Source of the DNA: Thermalbibacter longus
GTDB lineage: Bacteria > Chloroflexota > Chloroflexia > Thermomicrobiales > Thermomicrobiaceae
Length of the DNA stretch: 64,000 bases
Direction: 5' to 3'
Assembly (NCBI RefSeq): GCF_023806485.1
Contig: NZ_JAMSLR010000002.1
Coordinates: forward strand, 186,001 to 250,000
Positions 55,289 through 63,086 of this stretch are shown in pieces; the stretch's first letter is position 1, and the number at the start of each line of letters is the position of its first letter. A model generated the notes under the pieces. That model did not search any database and was not told where the DNA came from. It worked only from the letters and a program-made list of their open reading frames with translations. The position numbers and the translations under genes were made by a program.

Positions 55289-56402
55289 ATGACGCCGTCG
55301 ATCACGTTGCAGTTGCCTGAGATCCTCGAGCGGCTCGACCGGATCGGGGTGCGTCTTTGACCTCCCCGGGAAGCGCCAGGAGATCGCCCAGCTCGAGGAG
55401 CTGAGCGCCGATCCGGAATTCTGGAACGACCCGCAGCGTGCCCAGCGGACCATGCGACGACTGAGCCAGCTCCGCGAGCAGGTGGAGCAGTGGGAGTCGC
55501 TTTCCCGCCAGGCGCGCGATTTGCAGGAACTGTCCGAGCTGGCTGGAGACGACGACAACCTCCAGGCTGAGCTGGCTGCCGAGGTCGAGCAGCTCGCCGG
55601 CCAGCTTCACCAGCTCGAGCTGCGGCTCATGTTGAGCGGCCCGTACGACGCCCAGGATGCCATCCTGGCGGTGCACGCCGGAACTGGGGGGGTCGATGCG
55701 CAGGACTGGGCCGAGATGCTGCTTCGGATGTACCTGCGCTGGGCGCAGCGCGCCGGTTACCAGGCGGAGGTGCTCGACATCAGCGAGGGCGAGGAAGCCG
55801 GCATCAAGAGCGCGACCGTCGAGATCCGTGGCCCCTATGCCTACGGGTACATCAAGGGGGAGGCCGGCACGCACCGGCTGGTGCGGCTCTCCCCGTTCGA
55901 CGCCGCGCATCGCCGCCATACGGCCTTCGCGCTGGTCGAGGTGCTGCCCGACGTCGAGGACGACACCGAAGTCGAGATCCGCGAGGAGGACCTGCGGATC
56001 GATACCTACCGTGCTTCGGGAGCCGGTGGCCAGCACGTGAACAAGACCGAGTCGGCGGTCCGCATCACGCACCTGCCCACCGGGATCGTGGTGACCTGCC
56101 AGAACGAGCGCTCGCAGATCCAGAACCGCGAGACCGCGATGAAGATCCTCCGGGCCCGGCTGATCGAGCTGAAGCTACGGGAGCGCCAGGAGCAGCAGGC
56201 TCGTCTCAAGGGGAAGCCATCGGTGACCGGTTGGGGCAGCCGGATCCGCTCGTATGTCCTGCATCCCTACACGATGGTGACCGACCACCGCACCGAGGTG
56301 AGCACGTCGAATATCCAGGCGGTGTTGGATGGTGAGCTGGAGCCGTTCATCGAGGCCTACCTCGAGCGCCAGCTCAGTGACCTGAGCCTGGAGCCGGTGT
56401 AG
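55289..56402 (+). CDS. prfB: Peptide chain release factor 2 with programmed +1 frameshift
   Basis: Class-I release factor for UGA and UAA stops, 370 residues after recoding. The first 23 codons run from ATG 55289 (GGAGG nine bases upstream) to CTT, where an in-frame TGA follows at 55358-55360. The slippery CTT-TGA-C with GGGGTG three bases before CTT is the classic RF2 recoding site; skipping T55358 continues at 55359 (GAC CTC CCC GGG) to 56402. SPF at residues 201-203 is the RF2 codon-recognition tripeptide, and GGQ at 246-248 is the peptidyl-hydrolysis loop. Low RF2 favours frameshifting, so the gene regulates itself. Confidence 0.95.
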
Positions 56403-56410
56403 CACGAACA

Positions 56411-56475
56411 ACCCTCACCCTGCACTTGACGCGGCCCTCTCTCGAATCTTCGGGGGAGCAGCAAGGGGTGAGGGT
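56411..56475. repeat. Imperfect palindromic element with CCCTCACCC ends
   Basis: ACCCTCACCC (56411-56420) is the exact reverse complement of GGGTGAGGGT (56466-56475), with a 45-base interior that itself folds partly (CCCTCTCTCGA with TTCGGGGGAG). It begins eight bases after prfB. The shape recalls a family of intergenic palindromic repeats with CCCTCACCC/GGGTGAGGG ends that I associate with Chloroflexota genomes. It may also act as the prfB terminator. Confidence 0.6.
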
Positions 56476-56662
56476 ATGCTCATCTTTGCCCGGCTCCTCT
56501 CCCCGCTGCTAGAATCGGGCCACCAAGCCGATCGTGGCGTGGGCGACGTCTCGAGCCGCGAGAGCGAGTGCGCGAGGCCATGATTCCTCTGAGGACCCGC
56601 TCGACTCGTTCCACCCTGGCAGGCGCCGGCGGCGAGCGGCGGCGCGCGCTGGCCGGCCGGCG

Positions 56663-58051
56663 ATGATCCCCATTCGCTGGCCCGTCCATGCCGGGAATCG
56701 AAGGCCTTCGTGTGGGCTGGCAGGGATCTGGCGATTCGAGCCGGGCCGGCTCCTCGCGGTTTTGCTGGGGATCCTGCTCCTGCTCGCGCTCGCCCCACCG
56801 GTCGAAGCCGAGCCGGCGGTCTCCTTCCGGGCGGTGAGCGCAACCATCGCCTTCCCCGAGGCGATCGAGTTCACGCTCGACGCGACCGCTGGCCAGGAGG
56901 TTACTCGTCTTGAGCTGCTCTACCGCCCTGAACCCTCGCCGGTCACGACCCTCGTCCGGCCGCCGTTCCAGCCGGGGCGCGAGCTGCGCGTCTCGTACCG
57001 GCGCGACATGCTGACCAACTACTTGCCGCCGGGCATCGATATCCTCTACCGCTGGCGGCTGCACTTCTCCGATGGGAGCTGGGTGGACTCTCCTGAGCAG
57101 ACCCTCCTCTACCTCGACCAGCGGTACTCCTGGGCGCGGTTCGAGCAGGGGCCGGTACAAATCTTCTCCGCTGTTGCCGATCCTGCTCATGGCCAGACCG
57201 CGCTCGCCGTCACGCTCGAGGCGATCGATCGCTTCCGCGCGGCCTTCGGAGTCGAGGTCGAGGGTCCGGTTCGAGTGGTCGTGTACCCGAGCCAGCGGGA
57301 TCTACTGGGCGCGCTGCCGCCGCAGAGCGCTGAGTGGATCGGTGGGTTCGCCCAGCCCGAGCTGCGTCTAGTCGTGACTGGGGTTGCCCCCGGCCCGGGA
57401 GCCGAGGGTGAGCTGCGCCGCGTGCTGAGCCACGAGGTGGTGCACCTGATGGTCGCTCAGGTCACGCGTAACCCGTACAACTCGCCCCCGTCCTGGCTGG
57501 ACGAGGGGCTCGCTACGTACTACCAGGAGGTCGACGACCCGCGCTTCGATTCGATCCTGGAGCGTGCTGTCCGGGAAGGGCGACTGATCCCGGTACGGGC
57601 TCTCAACTCCAGCTTCCCGGTCGACCCGGAGCAGGCGCTGCTCTCCTATGCCGAGAGCCGGAGCATCGTCCAGTTCATCGTCGAGCAGATGGGCGAGGAG
57701 CGGATGGCCGCGCTGCTTCGCGTCTTCCAGGAAGGCGTCTCGTACGACGAGGCCGTCCAGCGCGCGCTGGGGATGACGATCGAAGAGCTGGATCAGGCGT
57801 GGAAGGCCTGGCTCGGCTATCCCGGTGACCGGGTGGCCGGGGTCACCGATCGGTCTCGGAGCGAGCCGCCGGCCGCCGCGGACGCTCCATTGCTGCTGAT
57901 GGGGCTTGTCGCGCTGCTCAGCCTCTTGCTGGTGACTGGGCGGTGGGCCCGCAGGCGGCGAGCGTCCCGGCTACCTGCTGGCTGGCCGAACCAGCCGGCA
58001 GGCGGGGTCGATGTCGGGAACGATTCCTCGCTCTACGGGGTGCGAGATTGA
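56663..58051 (+). CDS. Exported HEXXH metallopeptidase (MA-like), membrane-anchored
   Basis: 462 residues. A signal peptide (hydrophobic core LLAVLLGILLLLALAPPVEA, about residues 30-50) leads to a beta-rich domain (about 50-180). Then comes a gluzincin-type peptidase domain with His257-Glu-Val-Val-His261 and Glu281 in WLDEGLATYYQE, completing the HEXXH...E zinc site. A single helix near 415-435 (APLLLMGLVALLSLLLVTG) anchors the C-terminus. It resembles the Peptidase_MA group; the substrate is unknown. ATG 56663 is preferred to the open frame's start at 56534 because it places a normal signal peptide near the N-terminus. Confidence 0.8.
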   Translation: MIPIRWPVHAGNRRPSCGLAGIWRFEPGRLLAVLLGILLLLALAPPVEAEPAVSFRAVSATIAFPEAIEFTLDATAGQEVTRLELLYRPEPSPVTTLVRPPFQPGRELRVSYRRDMLTNYLPPGIDILYRWRLHFSDGSWVDSPEQTLLYLDQRYSWARFEQGPVQIFSAVADPAHGQTALAVTLEAIDRFRAAFGVEVEGPVRVVVYPSQRDLLGALPPQSAEWIGGFAQPELRLVVTGVAPGPGAEGELRRVLSHEVVHLMVAQVTRNPYNSPPSWLDEGLATYYQEVDDPRFDSILERAVREGRLIPVRALNSSFPVDPEQALLSYAESRSIVQFIVEQMGEERMAALLRVFQEGVSYDEAVQRALGMTIEELDQAWKAWLGYPGDRVAGVTDRSRSEPPAAADAPLLLMGLVALLSLLLVTGRWARRRRASRLPAGWPNQPAGGVDVGNDSSLYGVRD

Positions 58052-58061
58052 GCGCGGATGG

Positions 58062-58646
58062 TCATGACGCGGCGGAGTGCTCGGACGCTGGCGGCCGGGC
58101 CAGCAGCAGTAGCTCGATCAGCAGGACAATCAGCGCCAGCAGGCCAGCGTTGACCGGGCTGAGTACCTCGAGCATCCGAAGCAGCAGGCAGCCGACGATG
58201 AACATCGCGGCCAGGTAACCCTGGCGCCGGGCGCGGAGTGGGTCGTAGCGCCGGCCTTGCCGGGCGGCCAGTCGTGCTCCGAGCAGATAGGCGAACAGGG
58301 TGAAGATCGTCGCCAGCGACATCGTCAGCGGCACCAGGAAGAGCAGGAGCGTGGGCAATGCCTGTGCCTCCTCGGGATCGACGAATGTCCAGACGTAGAG
58401 CAGCATCGACCAGGCGAAGACGGCCTCGAGGTCGAGCAGCGGGATCGACGCCAGCCGTGCCAGCGGGGCAAACGTGAGGACTGGGGCGAGGATGAACAGC
58501 CCATAAGCGAGCAGGCGCTCGGAGGCCCAGAAGTCTGGTACGCTCCCGACGTCGTAGGCCATGATCAGAAGACCGGCCAGATACCAGGCCGCCACGCCGG
58601 CGCTTGCCATTGCGAGGCCGGCCAGGATACGCGCGACGGTGCGCAC
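58062..58646 (-). CDS. Polytopic membrane protein of unknown function
   Basis: 194 residues with about six hydrophobic segments: ILAGLAMASAGVAAWYLAGLLIMAY, LLAYGLFILAPVLTFAPLARL, AVFAWSMLLYVWTF, LPTLLLFLVPLTMSLATIFTLFAYLLG, YLAAMFIVGCLLLRML and NAGLLALIVLLIELLLL. No functional motif was recognised. Start GTG 58646 is chosen for GGAGGTGG upstream; an earlier ATG at 58679 lacks one. It converges on the exported peptidase gene with only 10 bases between. Confidence 0.7.
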   Translation of the reverse strand: MRTVARILAGLAMASAGVAAWYLAGLLIMAYDVGSVPDFWASERLLAYGLFILAPVLTFAPLARLASIPLLDLEAVFAWSMLLYVWTFVDPEEAQALPTLLLFLVPLTMSLATIFTLFAYLLGARLAARQGRRYDPLRARRQGYLAAMFIVGCLLLRMLEVLSPVNAGLLALIVLLIELLLLARPPASEHSAAS

Positions 58647-58947
58647 GGAGCCACCTCCAGGCCTCGGGTTAGCGAACAAGCCTCCCTCAGTCTAGCAGCT
58701 CGGGGCCGGCTGCCAAGCTGCCGACTTTCGCGCAGGCAACCGGGGCGCGTGGAGGCCGGTGAGAGCCAGGAGCCGAACAGCCCGGTATACTTTTGTCAGG
58801 TTCCACGGAAGCCGCTGGCTGCCGCGCCCTCGTGCCGGAACCAGTCGAAGGCACCGGGTTCGACCCATTGCAGCTCCAGCGCCGCTTCGGGGGTAAACCT
58901 TTTGCCTTCGGCCCATCCTGGCGCCATGCGATCCGGAGGAGATGCCC
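58647..58947. other. 301-bp divergent intergenic region upstream of glpD
   Basis: Contains a TATACT (58786-58791, plus strand) as a candidate glpD -10 without a good -35, and GGTTCC/GGAACC arms further on. No gene, riboswitch or RNA was recognised. Confidence 0.45.
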
Positions 58948-60672
58948 ATGGTCACGCTACGCCGGCTCGATCGTCAGGAGATCCGGGAACAGCTCGAGCG
59001 CGAGCAGTTCGACGTGCTGGTTATCGGGGGTGGCATCACTGGGGCCGGTGTCGCGCTCGACGCGGCGGCGCGCGGCCTGCGCGTCGGCCTGGTAGAGCGG
59101 CGGGATTTCGCCAGTGGCACCAGTAGCTGGTCGACCAAGCTGGTGCACGGTGGCATCCGCTATCTGCCCCAGCTCGATATCGGTCTTGTGCACGAGGCGC
59201 TGGTCGAGCGCGGCCGGCTGATCCGGCTGGCTCCCTACCTGGTAGAGCCTTTGCCGTTCGTCTTGCCGCTCTACCGGTTCAACCGTCACCCCCTGGGACT
59301 GAAGCGAACGCCGCCGCCGGGATTGGCGATGAGTCTCTATGTGCGCGCTGGCCTGCTCGCCTACGACCTGCTGGCTGGCCGTCTCAACGTGGGGCGTCAT
59401 CGCCGCCTGTCCCAGAGCGAGATCGCTCGCCTGGCACCCCTCTTGCAACGCGATGGGCTCTTCGATGCTTACGCCTACTATGACGCCAGGACAGACGACG
59501 CTCGCCTGGTCATGAACGTGCTGCTGACGGCCGTCCAGCACGGCGCAGTCGTCTGCAACTATTGCGAGGTCACCGGTTTCGAGCGGCAGAATGGCCGGCT
59601 CACGGCAGCCCGCGTGCGCGATACCCTGGATGGGCACGAGTTCGCTGTGCGTGCCCATGTCTTCGTCAACGCGACTGGAATCCACGGCGAGGAGGTCGAG
59701 CGGCTAACCGGCGATAGCCCGGAGGTGCACATCGTCCCCAGCAAGGGCGTGCACCTCGTGCTGCCGAGAGAGACTGTCCAGCTAGACGAAGCGGCGGTCG
59801 TGTTGCCGGAGACGAGCGACAAGCGGCTGCTCTTCGTCGTGCCCTGGGGGCCGCGGGCCATCCTGGGCACGACTGATACCGGGATGGGGCCGCTGGATGA
59901 GCCCCGGGCGGACGACGACGACATCGACTATCTGCTCGAGCACGCGAACCAGTACTGGACGCGACCGCTGTCCCGCCGTGACCTGGTCAGCGCCTACGCG
60001 GGGTACCGCCCGCTGATCCGGCGCGGCCTGGCCGAGTCGACTGCCCAGCTCTCCCGCTCCCACGTGCTGGTCGAGCACGAGAACGGGCTGATCTCGATCC
60101 TGGGTGGCAAGCTGACGACCTACCGGCACATGGCCGAGGAGACCGTCGATCGAGTCGCCGCCCGGCTCGGGCAGCCGAGCCGCCACGTGACGCACCGGCT
60201 CCCGCTCGTCGGCACGATCGGGCTGGCCGAAGCGCGCCCGCGGTTAGAGCGGCTGGCTGCCGAACTGGGGGTGGAGGCCAGCCTGCCGGCGCTGATTCAC
60301 TCGCACGGCGTGGTTGCCGAGCTGGTGCTACAGCAGGTCGCAGAGGACGAGTCGCTCAGGCACCCCGTCGTACCCGATCTGCCGTACCTCCAGGCTCAGG
60401 TGGTGCACGCCTGCCGGTACGAGCTGGCGCAGACGCTGGCCGACGCGCTGGAGCGGCGGGTGTGGGTGCTGTTCGCCGATTGGGACCACGGCCTGCCTGC
60501 CCTGGAGAGGATCAGCGCCATCATGGCTCGGGAGTTGGGGTGGGACGAGGCGACCCGCCAGCGGGAGATCGAGCGCTACCGGCAACGGGTGCACTCCCTC
60601 TTCGGAACCGAGCGCGGCGTGGCAGAACGCCTGGCCCCGGCAGCGCCTGCCGGCACTCCAGGCGGGAGCTGA
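58948..60672 (+). CDS. glpD: Aerobic glycerol-3-phosphate dehydrogenase
   Basis: FAD enzyme oxidising glycerol-3-phosphate to dihydroxyacetone phosphate and passing electrons to quinone; 574 residues, membrane-peripheral. It has VLVIGGGITGAGVALDAAARGLRVGLVE, the GlpD signature FASGTSSWSTKLVHGGIRYL, IHGEEVERLTG, PSKGVHLVLPR, and near the end of the FAD domain LISILGGKLTTYRHMAEETVD. A C-terminal helical domain follows. ATG 58948 has GGAGG eight bases upstream; an in-frame ATG at 58942 is too close to it. No glycerol kinase or facilitator is adjacent, so it may serve lipid turnover. Confidence 0.93.
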   Translation: MVTLRRLDRQEIREQLEREQFDVLVIGGGITGAGVALDAAARGLRVGLVERRDFASGTSSWSTKLVHGGIRYLPQLDIGLVHEALVERGRLIRLAPYLVEPLPFVLPLYRFNRHPLGLKRTPPPGLAMSLYVRAGLLAYDLLAGRLNVGRHRRLSQSEIARLAPLLQRDGLFDAYAYYDARTDDARLVMNVLLTAVQHGAVVCNYCEVTGFERQNGRLTAARVRDTLDGHEFAVRAHVFVNATGIHGEEVERLTGDSPEVHIVPSKGVHLVLPRETVQLDEAAVVLPETSDKRLLFVVPWGPRAILGTTDTGMGPLDEPRADDDDIDYLLEHANQYWTRPLSRRDLVSAYAGYRPLIRRGLAESTAQLSRSHVLVEHENGLISILGGKLTTYRHMAEETVDRVAARLGQPSRHVTHRLPLVGTIGLAEARPRLERLAAELGVEASLPALIHSHGVVAELVLQQVAEDESLRHPVVPDLPYLQAQVVHACRYELAQTLADALERRVWVLFADWDHGLPALERISAIMARELGWDEATRQREIERYRQRVHSLFGTERGVAERLAPAAPAGTPGGS

Positions 60673-60688
60673 GGCGCCGGCGGGCGCC
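60673..60688 (+). terminator. Hairpin directly after glpD
   Basis: GGCGCC-GGCG-GGCGCC immediately follows the glpD stop and is followed by GTTTCC. Short stem and weak T tract, so only a candidate. Confidence 0.4.
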
Positions 60689-60859
60689 GTTTCCGGTATC
60701 GCTCCACCTGTTGGCGATGAGGCGAGCCGATTCACGGGGGACTGTCTACCGGGCTCGCCGCTGGTGATTCGTCCGGTCCTGAAGGGTTCAGGGGATCGCG
60801 ACTGATCCTGTGCTGTCTGCTGCCCGCCCGAAGCTCGCGCCAGGCGTCCACGGAGGTCG

Positions 60860-60888
60860 TTACTCCGCCTGCTGGCCGGTGCTAAGAT
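60860..60888 (+). promoter_or_regulatory. Putative moeA promoter
   Basis: TTACTC (60860-60865), a 17-base spacer and TAAGAT (60883-60888), 48 bases before ATG 60937. Confidence 0.45.
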
Positions 60889-60936
60889 CATCGCTGTGAG
60901 AGCGTGCCTGTCTGCATGGCCGAAGGGCAATCCGCG

Positions 60937-62190
60937 ATGACGGTGACCGATCGCCTGCTGCCACCGACCCAGGCTATCGAGATCATCCTGCGAGAGGTGC
61001 GACGCCTGCCGGTCGAGGTCGTGCCCCTGGCCGAGGCTGGCGACCGCGTGCTGGCCGAGCCGCTGGTCGCCGACCAGGATCTCCCTCCCTTCCCTGCCGC
61101 GACCATGGACGGCTTCGCGGTGATCCACGACGACACCTCCCCTTGGCGCGAGATCATCGCTGACCAGTTCGCCGGGCAGGTCGTCGACGTCGAGGTGACG
61201 CCCGGAACCGCTGCCCGGATCACGACCGGTGCGCCGTTACCGCGCGGCGCTGATGCAGTCGTGCCGGTCGAGCGGACCGAAGTGAGGGATGACCATGTAA
61301 TCATCCTGCAAGACGACGTCCGGCCAGGCGAGAACGTCCGCCCAGTCGGGGCCGATCTGCGGCGGGGCGAGGTGCTCATCCCGGCAGGCACGGTGATCGG
61401 CCCAGCCGAGATCGGGCTGCTGGCCAGCCTGGGCCGGGCGCAAGTCGCGGTCAGCCGCCGGCCGCGGGTGAGCGTGCTCTCGACCGGAGACGAGCTGGTC
61501 GATCCCGACCAGGAGCCGGGGCCAGGCCAGATCCGCGACTCCAACCGCTTCTCGCTGGTGGTAGCCGCGCGGCGCGCCGGGGCCGACGTGGTCTGGTCCG
61601 GGCGCGGGCCGGACGACGCCGAGTCCCTGCGCCGAGTGCTGCTTGAGCGGTGTGCCGAGAGCGACGTGGTGCTGACGTCCGGCGGCGTCTCGGTGGGCGA
61701 GAAGGACCTGATTACCCGCATTCTCGACGACATCGGCACAGTGCACTTCCGGCGCCTCTTCATGAAGCCAGGCAAGCCGTTCCACTTCGCGTCCGTCGGC
61801 CAGGCCTACGTCTTCGGCCTGCCCGGCAACCCCGTCTCGGCCATCGTCGGGTTCGAGATCCTGGTGGCGACCGCGCTGCGGGCGATGACTGGCCAGCAGC
61901 CCGTGCTGCCGCGGCCAGTGACGGTCGTCCTGGAGCACGACGTGGAAAGCGGCGACCGGATCGAGTACCAGCGCGGTGTCGTCTGGGCGGACGGCGAGGG
62001 CGTGCTGCGCGCGCGCAACACCGGCTCGCAGTCTTCGGCCCGGCTGATGTCGCTGATCGGTGCCAACGCGTTCCTGCTGATCCCGCCGCGTGACCGGCTC
62101 TATCGAGCTGGCGAGCGGGTACGAGCCATCATCCGGGAGCCGATCGAGGGGCAGCCTGAAGGAGACGGCGGGTGGGAACCCGGCGGCTGA
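60937..62190 (+). CDS. moeA: Molybdopterin molybdenumtransferase MoeA
   Basis: Inserts molybdate into adenylated molybdopterin in the last cofactor step; 417 residues. The N-terminal region has PLVADQDLPPFPAATMDGFAV, then TPGTAARITTGAPLPRGADAVVPVE. The MoCF domain has VSVLSTGDELV, QIRDSNRFSL, VVLTSGGVSVGEKDLI and VFGLPGNPVSAIVGFEILV. The C-terminal domain IV ends near IREPIEG. Start is uncertain among 60904 (GTG), 60916 and 60937; the last gives the family N-terminus. It could serve the molybdopterin oxidoreductase at 15.5 kb. It overlaps the next gene by 19 bases. Confidence 0.93.
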   Translation: MTVTDRLLPPTQAIEIILREVRRLPVEVVPLAEAGDRVLAEPLVADQDLPPFPAATMDGFAVIHDDTSPWREIIADQFAGQVVDVEVTPGTAARITTGAPLPRGADAVVPVERTEVRDDHVIILQDDVRPGENVRPVGADLRRGEVLIPAGTVIGPAEIGLLASLGRAQVAVSRRPRVSVLSTGDELVDPDQEPGPGQIRDSNRFSLVVAARRAGADVVWSGRGPDDAESLRRVLLERCAESDVVLTSGGVSVGEKDLITRILDDIGTVHFRRLFMKPGKPFHFASVGQAYVFGLPGNPVSAIVGFEILVATALRAMTGQQPVLPRPVTVVLEHDVESGDRIEYQRGVVWADGEGVLRARNTGSQSSARLMSLIGANAFLLIPPRDRLYRAGERVRAIIREPIEGQPEGDGGWEPGG

Positions 62191-62657
62191 GCTGGCCGCT
62201 GGCCCTGCTCGCGCTGGTAGCCGCGCTGGCGAGCGCGAACGCCGGCGTGGCGGCCGGGCGGTGGCTCGACGTCTGGCGCGCGTTCGATGATCTCCGCGTC
62301 ACCCTCACGGGTATCGAGGTGACGGACGACGAGAGCGCGGTGCTCGTGCGGCTGCGGCTGGAGAACGGCTCGGGCCGGACACTGCGGCTCTCGTCCGCGC
62401 GCGCTGGCCTCTGGCTCAATGGACGGAGCCTGACAGCGGGCGAGGCGAGCCTCAGCGAGGTGGAGCTTGTCCCGGGCGGTCGCTACGACCTCGAGCTACG
62501 TGCCGGCGTCTATGCCGATCTCCGCGACTATCTCCACCGCGAGCGGCAGGGTGGCCGGCTGGATTGGCAGGTGGCCGGCGAGGTGCGGTTGCGGGTCGAT
62601 CGCCTCACCGACTGGGTACTGGTGCCGTATCTGGGCACCTGGGAGGAGCGAGGATGA
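62172..62657 (+). CDS. Exported/anchored protein with LEA14-like fold
   Basis: 161 residues. The N-terminal hydrophobic segment (LSWPLALLALVAALASANAGVAAG, residues 6-29) is a signal peptide or anchor. The rest looks like a single beta-sandwich: VTLTGIEVTDDESAVLVRLRLENGSGRTL, GLWLNGRSLTAGE, VPGGRYDLELRAGV. This recalls the LEA14/WHy pattern, by eye only. Start is GTG 62172, 19 bases inside moeA; its end overlaps the next gene (ATGA), so the three genes are one unit. Confidence 0.6.
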   Translation: MGTRRLSWPLALLALVAALASANAGVAAGRWLDVWRAFDDLRVTLTGIEVTDDESAVLVRLRLENGSGRTLRLSSARAGLWLNGRSLTAGEASLSEVELVPGGRYDLELRAGVYADLRDYLHRERQGGRLDWQVAGEVRLRVDRLTDWVLVPYLGTWEERG

Positions 62658-63058
62658 CCTCCCTGGCCCGAGCGCTCGTTGTCGCTTTCTTGGGTGGCGC
62701 GGCGTTCGCGGGCTGCTTCGGCTCGGCCTCGGTGGCCTTGGGGCCTCTGGCGCCGGTCCGGCTGCCGATCTGGGGGATGGCACTGGGCATGATCCTAGTC
62801 GGGACGCTGGTGACCCTGGCCACCGTCGAGCTCCGCCGCTCGCTCGTGGAGGTGGCGGCAGCGGCGCTGTTCGGTGGAGTATTCACCTGGGGCCTGCTGG
62901 CTGGGCCGGGGATCGTCGTGCCGGCCTACGCGGTGCGGCTGAGCAACTACGGGCTGACGCAGGCGGTGCTGGCGGCGCTGTTGGGGCTCCTCTGCGGGCT
63001 AGTCGGCCTGTTGCTCGGGGCCGCCGTCAACAGCGGCCTGCGCGATCTCGAGGTGTAG
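62654..63058 (+). CDS. Small polytopic membrane protein
   Basis: 134 residues, four predicted helices: ALVVAFLGGAAFAGCFGSASVALG, IWGMALGMILVGTLVTLATVEL, LVEVAAAALFGGVFTWGLLAGPGIV and LTQAVLAALLGLLCGLVGLLLGAAV. There is no recognisable motif. GGGAGGAGCGAGG precedes the ATG, which overlaps the stop of the preceding gene. Possibly a partner of the LEA14-like protein. Confidence 0.65.
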   Translation: MTSLARALVVAFLGGAAFAGCFGSASVALGPLAPVRLPIWGMALGMILVGTLVTLATVELRRSLVEVAAAALFGGVFTWGLLAGPGIVVPAYAVRLSNYGLTQAVLAALLGLLCGLVGLLLGAAVNSGLRDLEV

Positions 63059-63086
63059 CTGGTGACCTGACGAGGGGAGATGGAGC

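Noticed and set aside
55289-55360. prfB as a pseudogene broken by an early stop
   Set aside because: The stop is part of the standard RF2 recoding signal CTT-TGA-C with an upstream SD-like GGGGTG, and the rest is intact.
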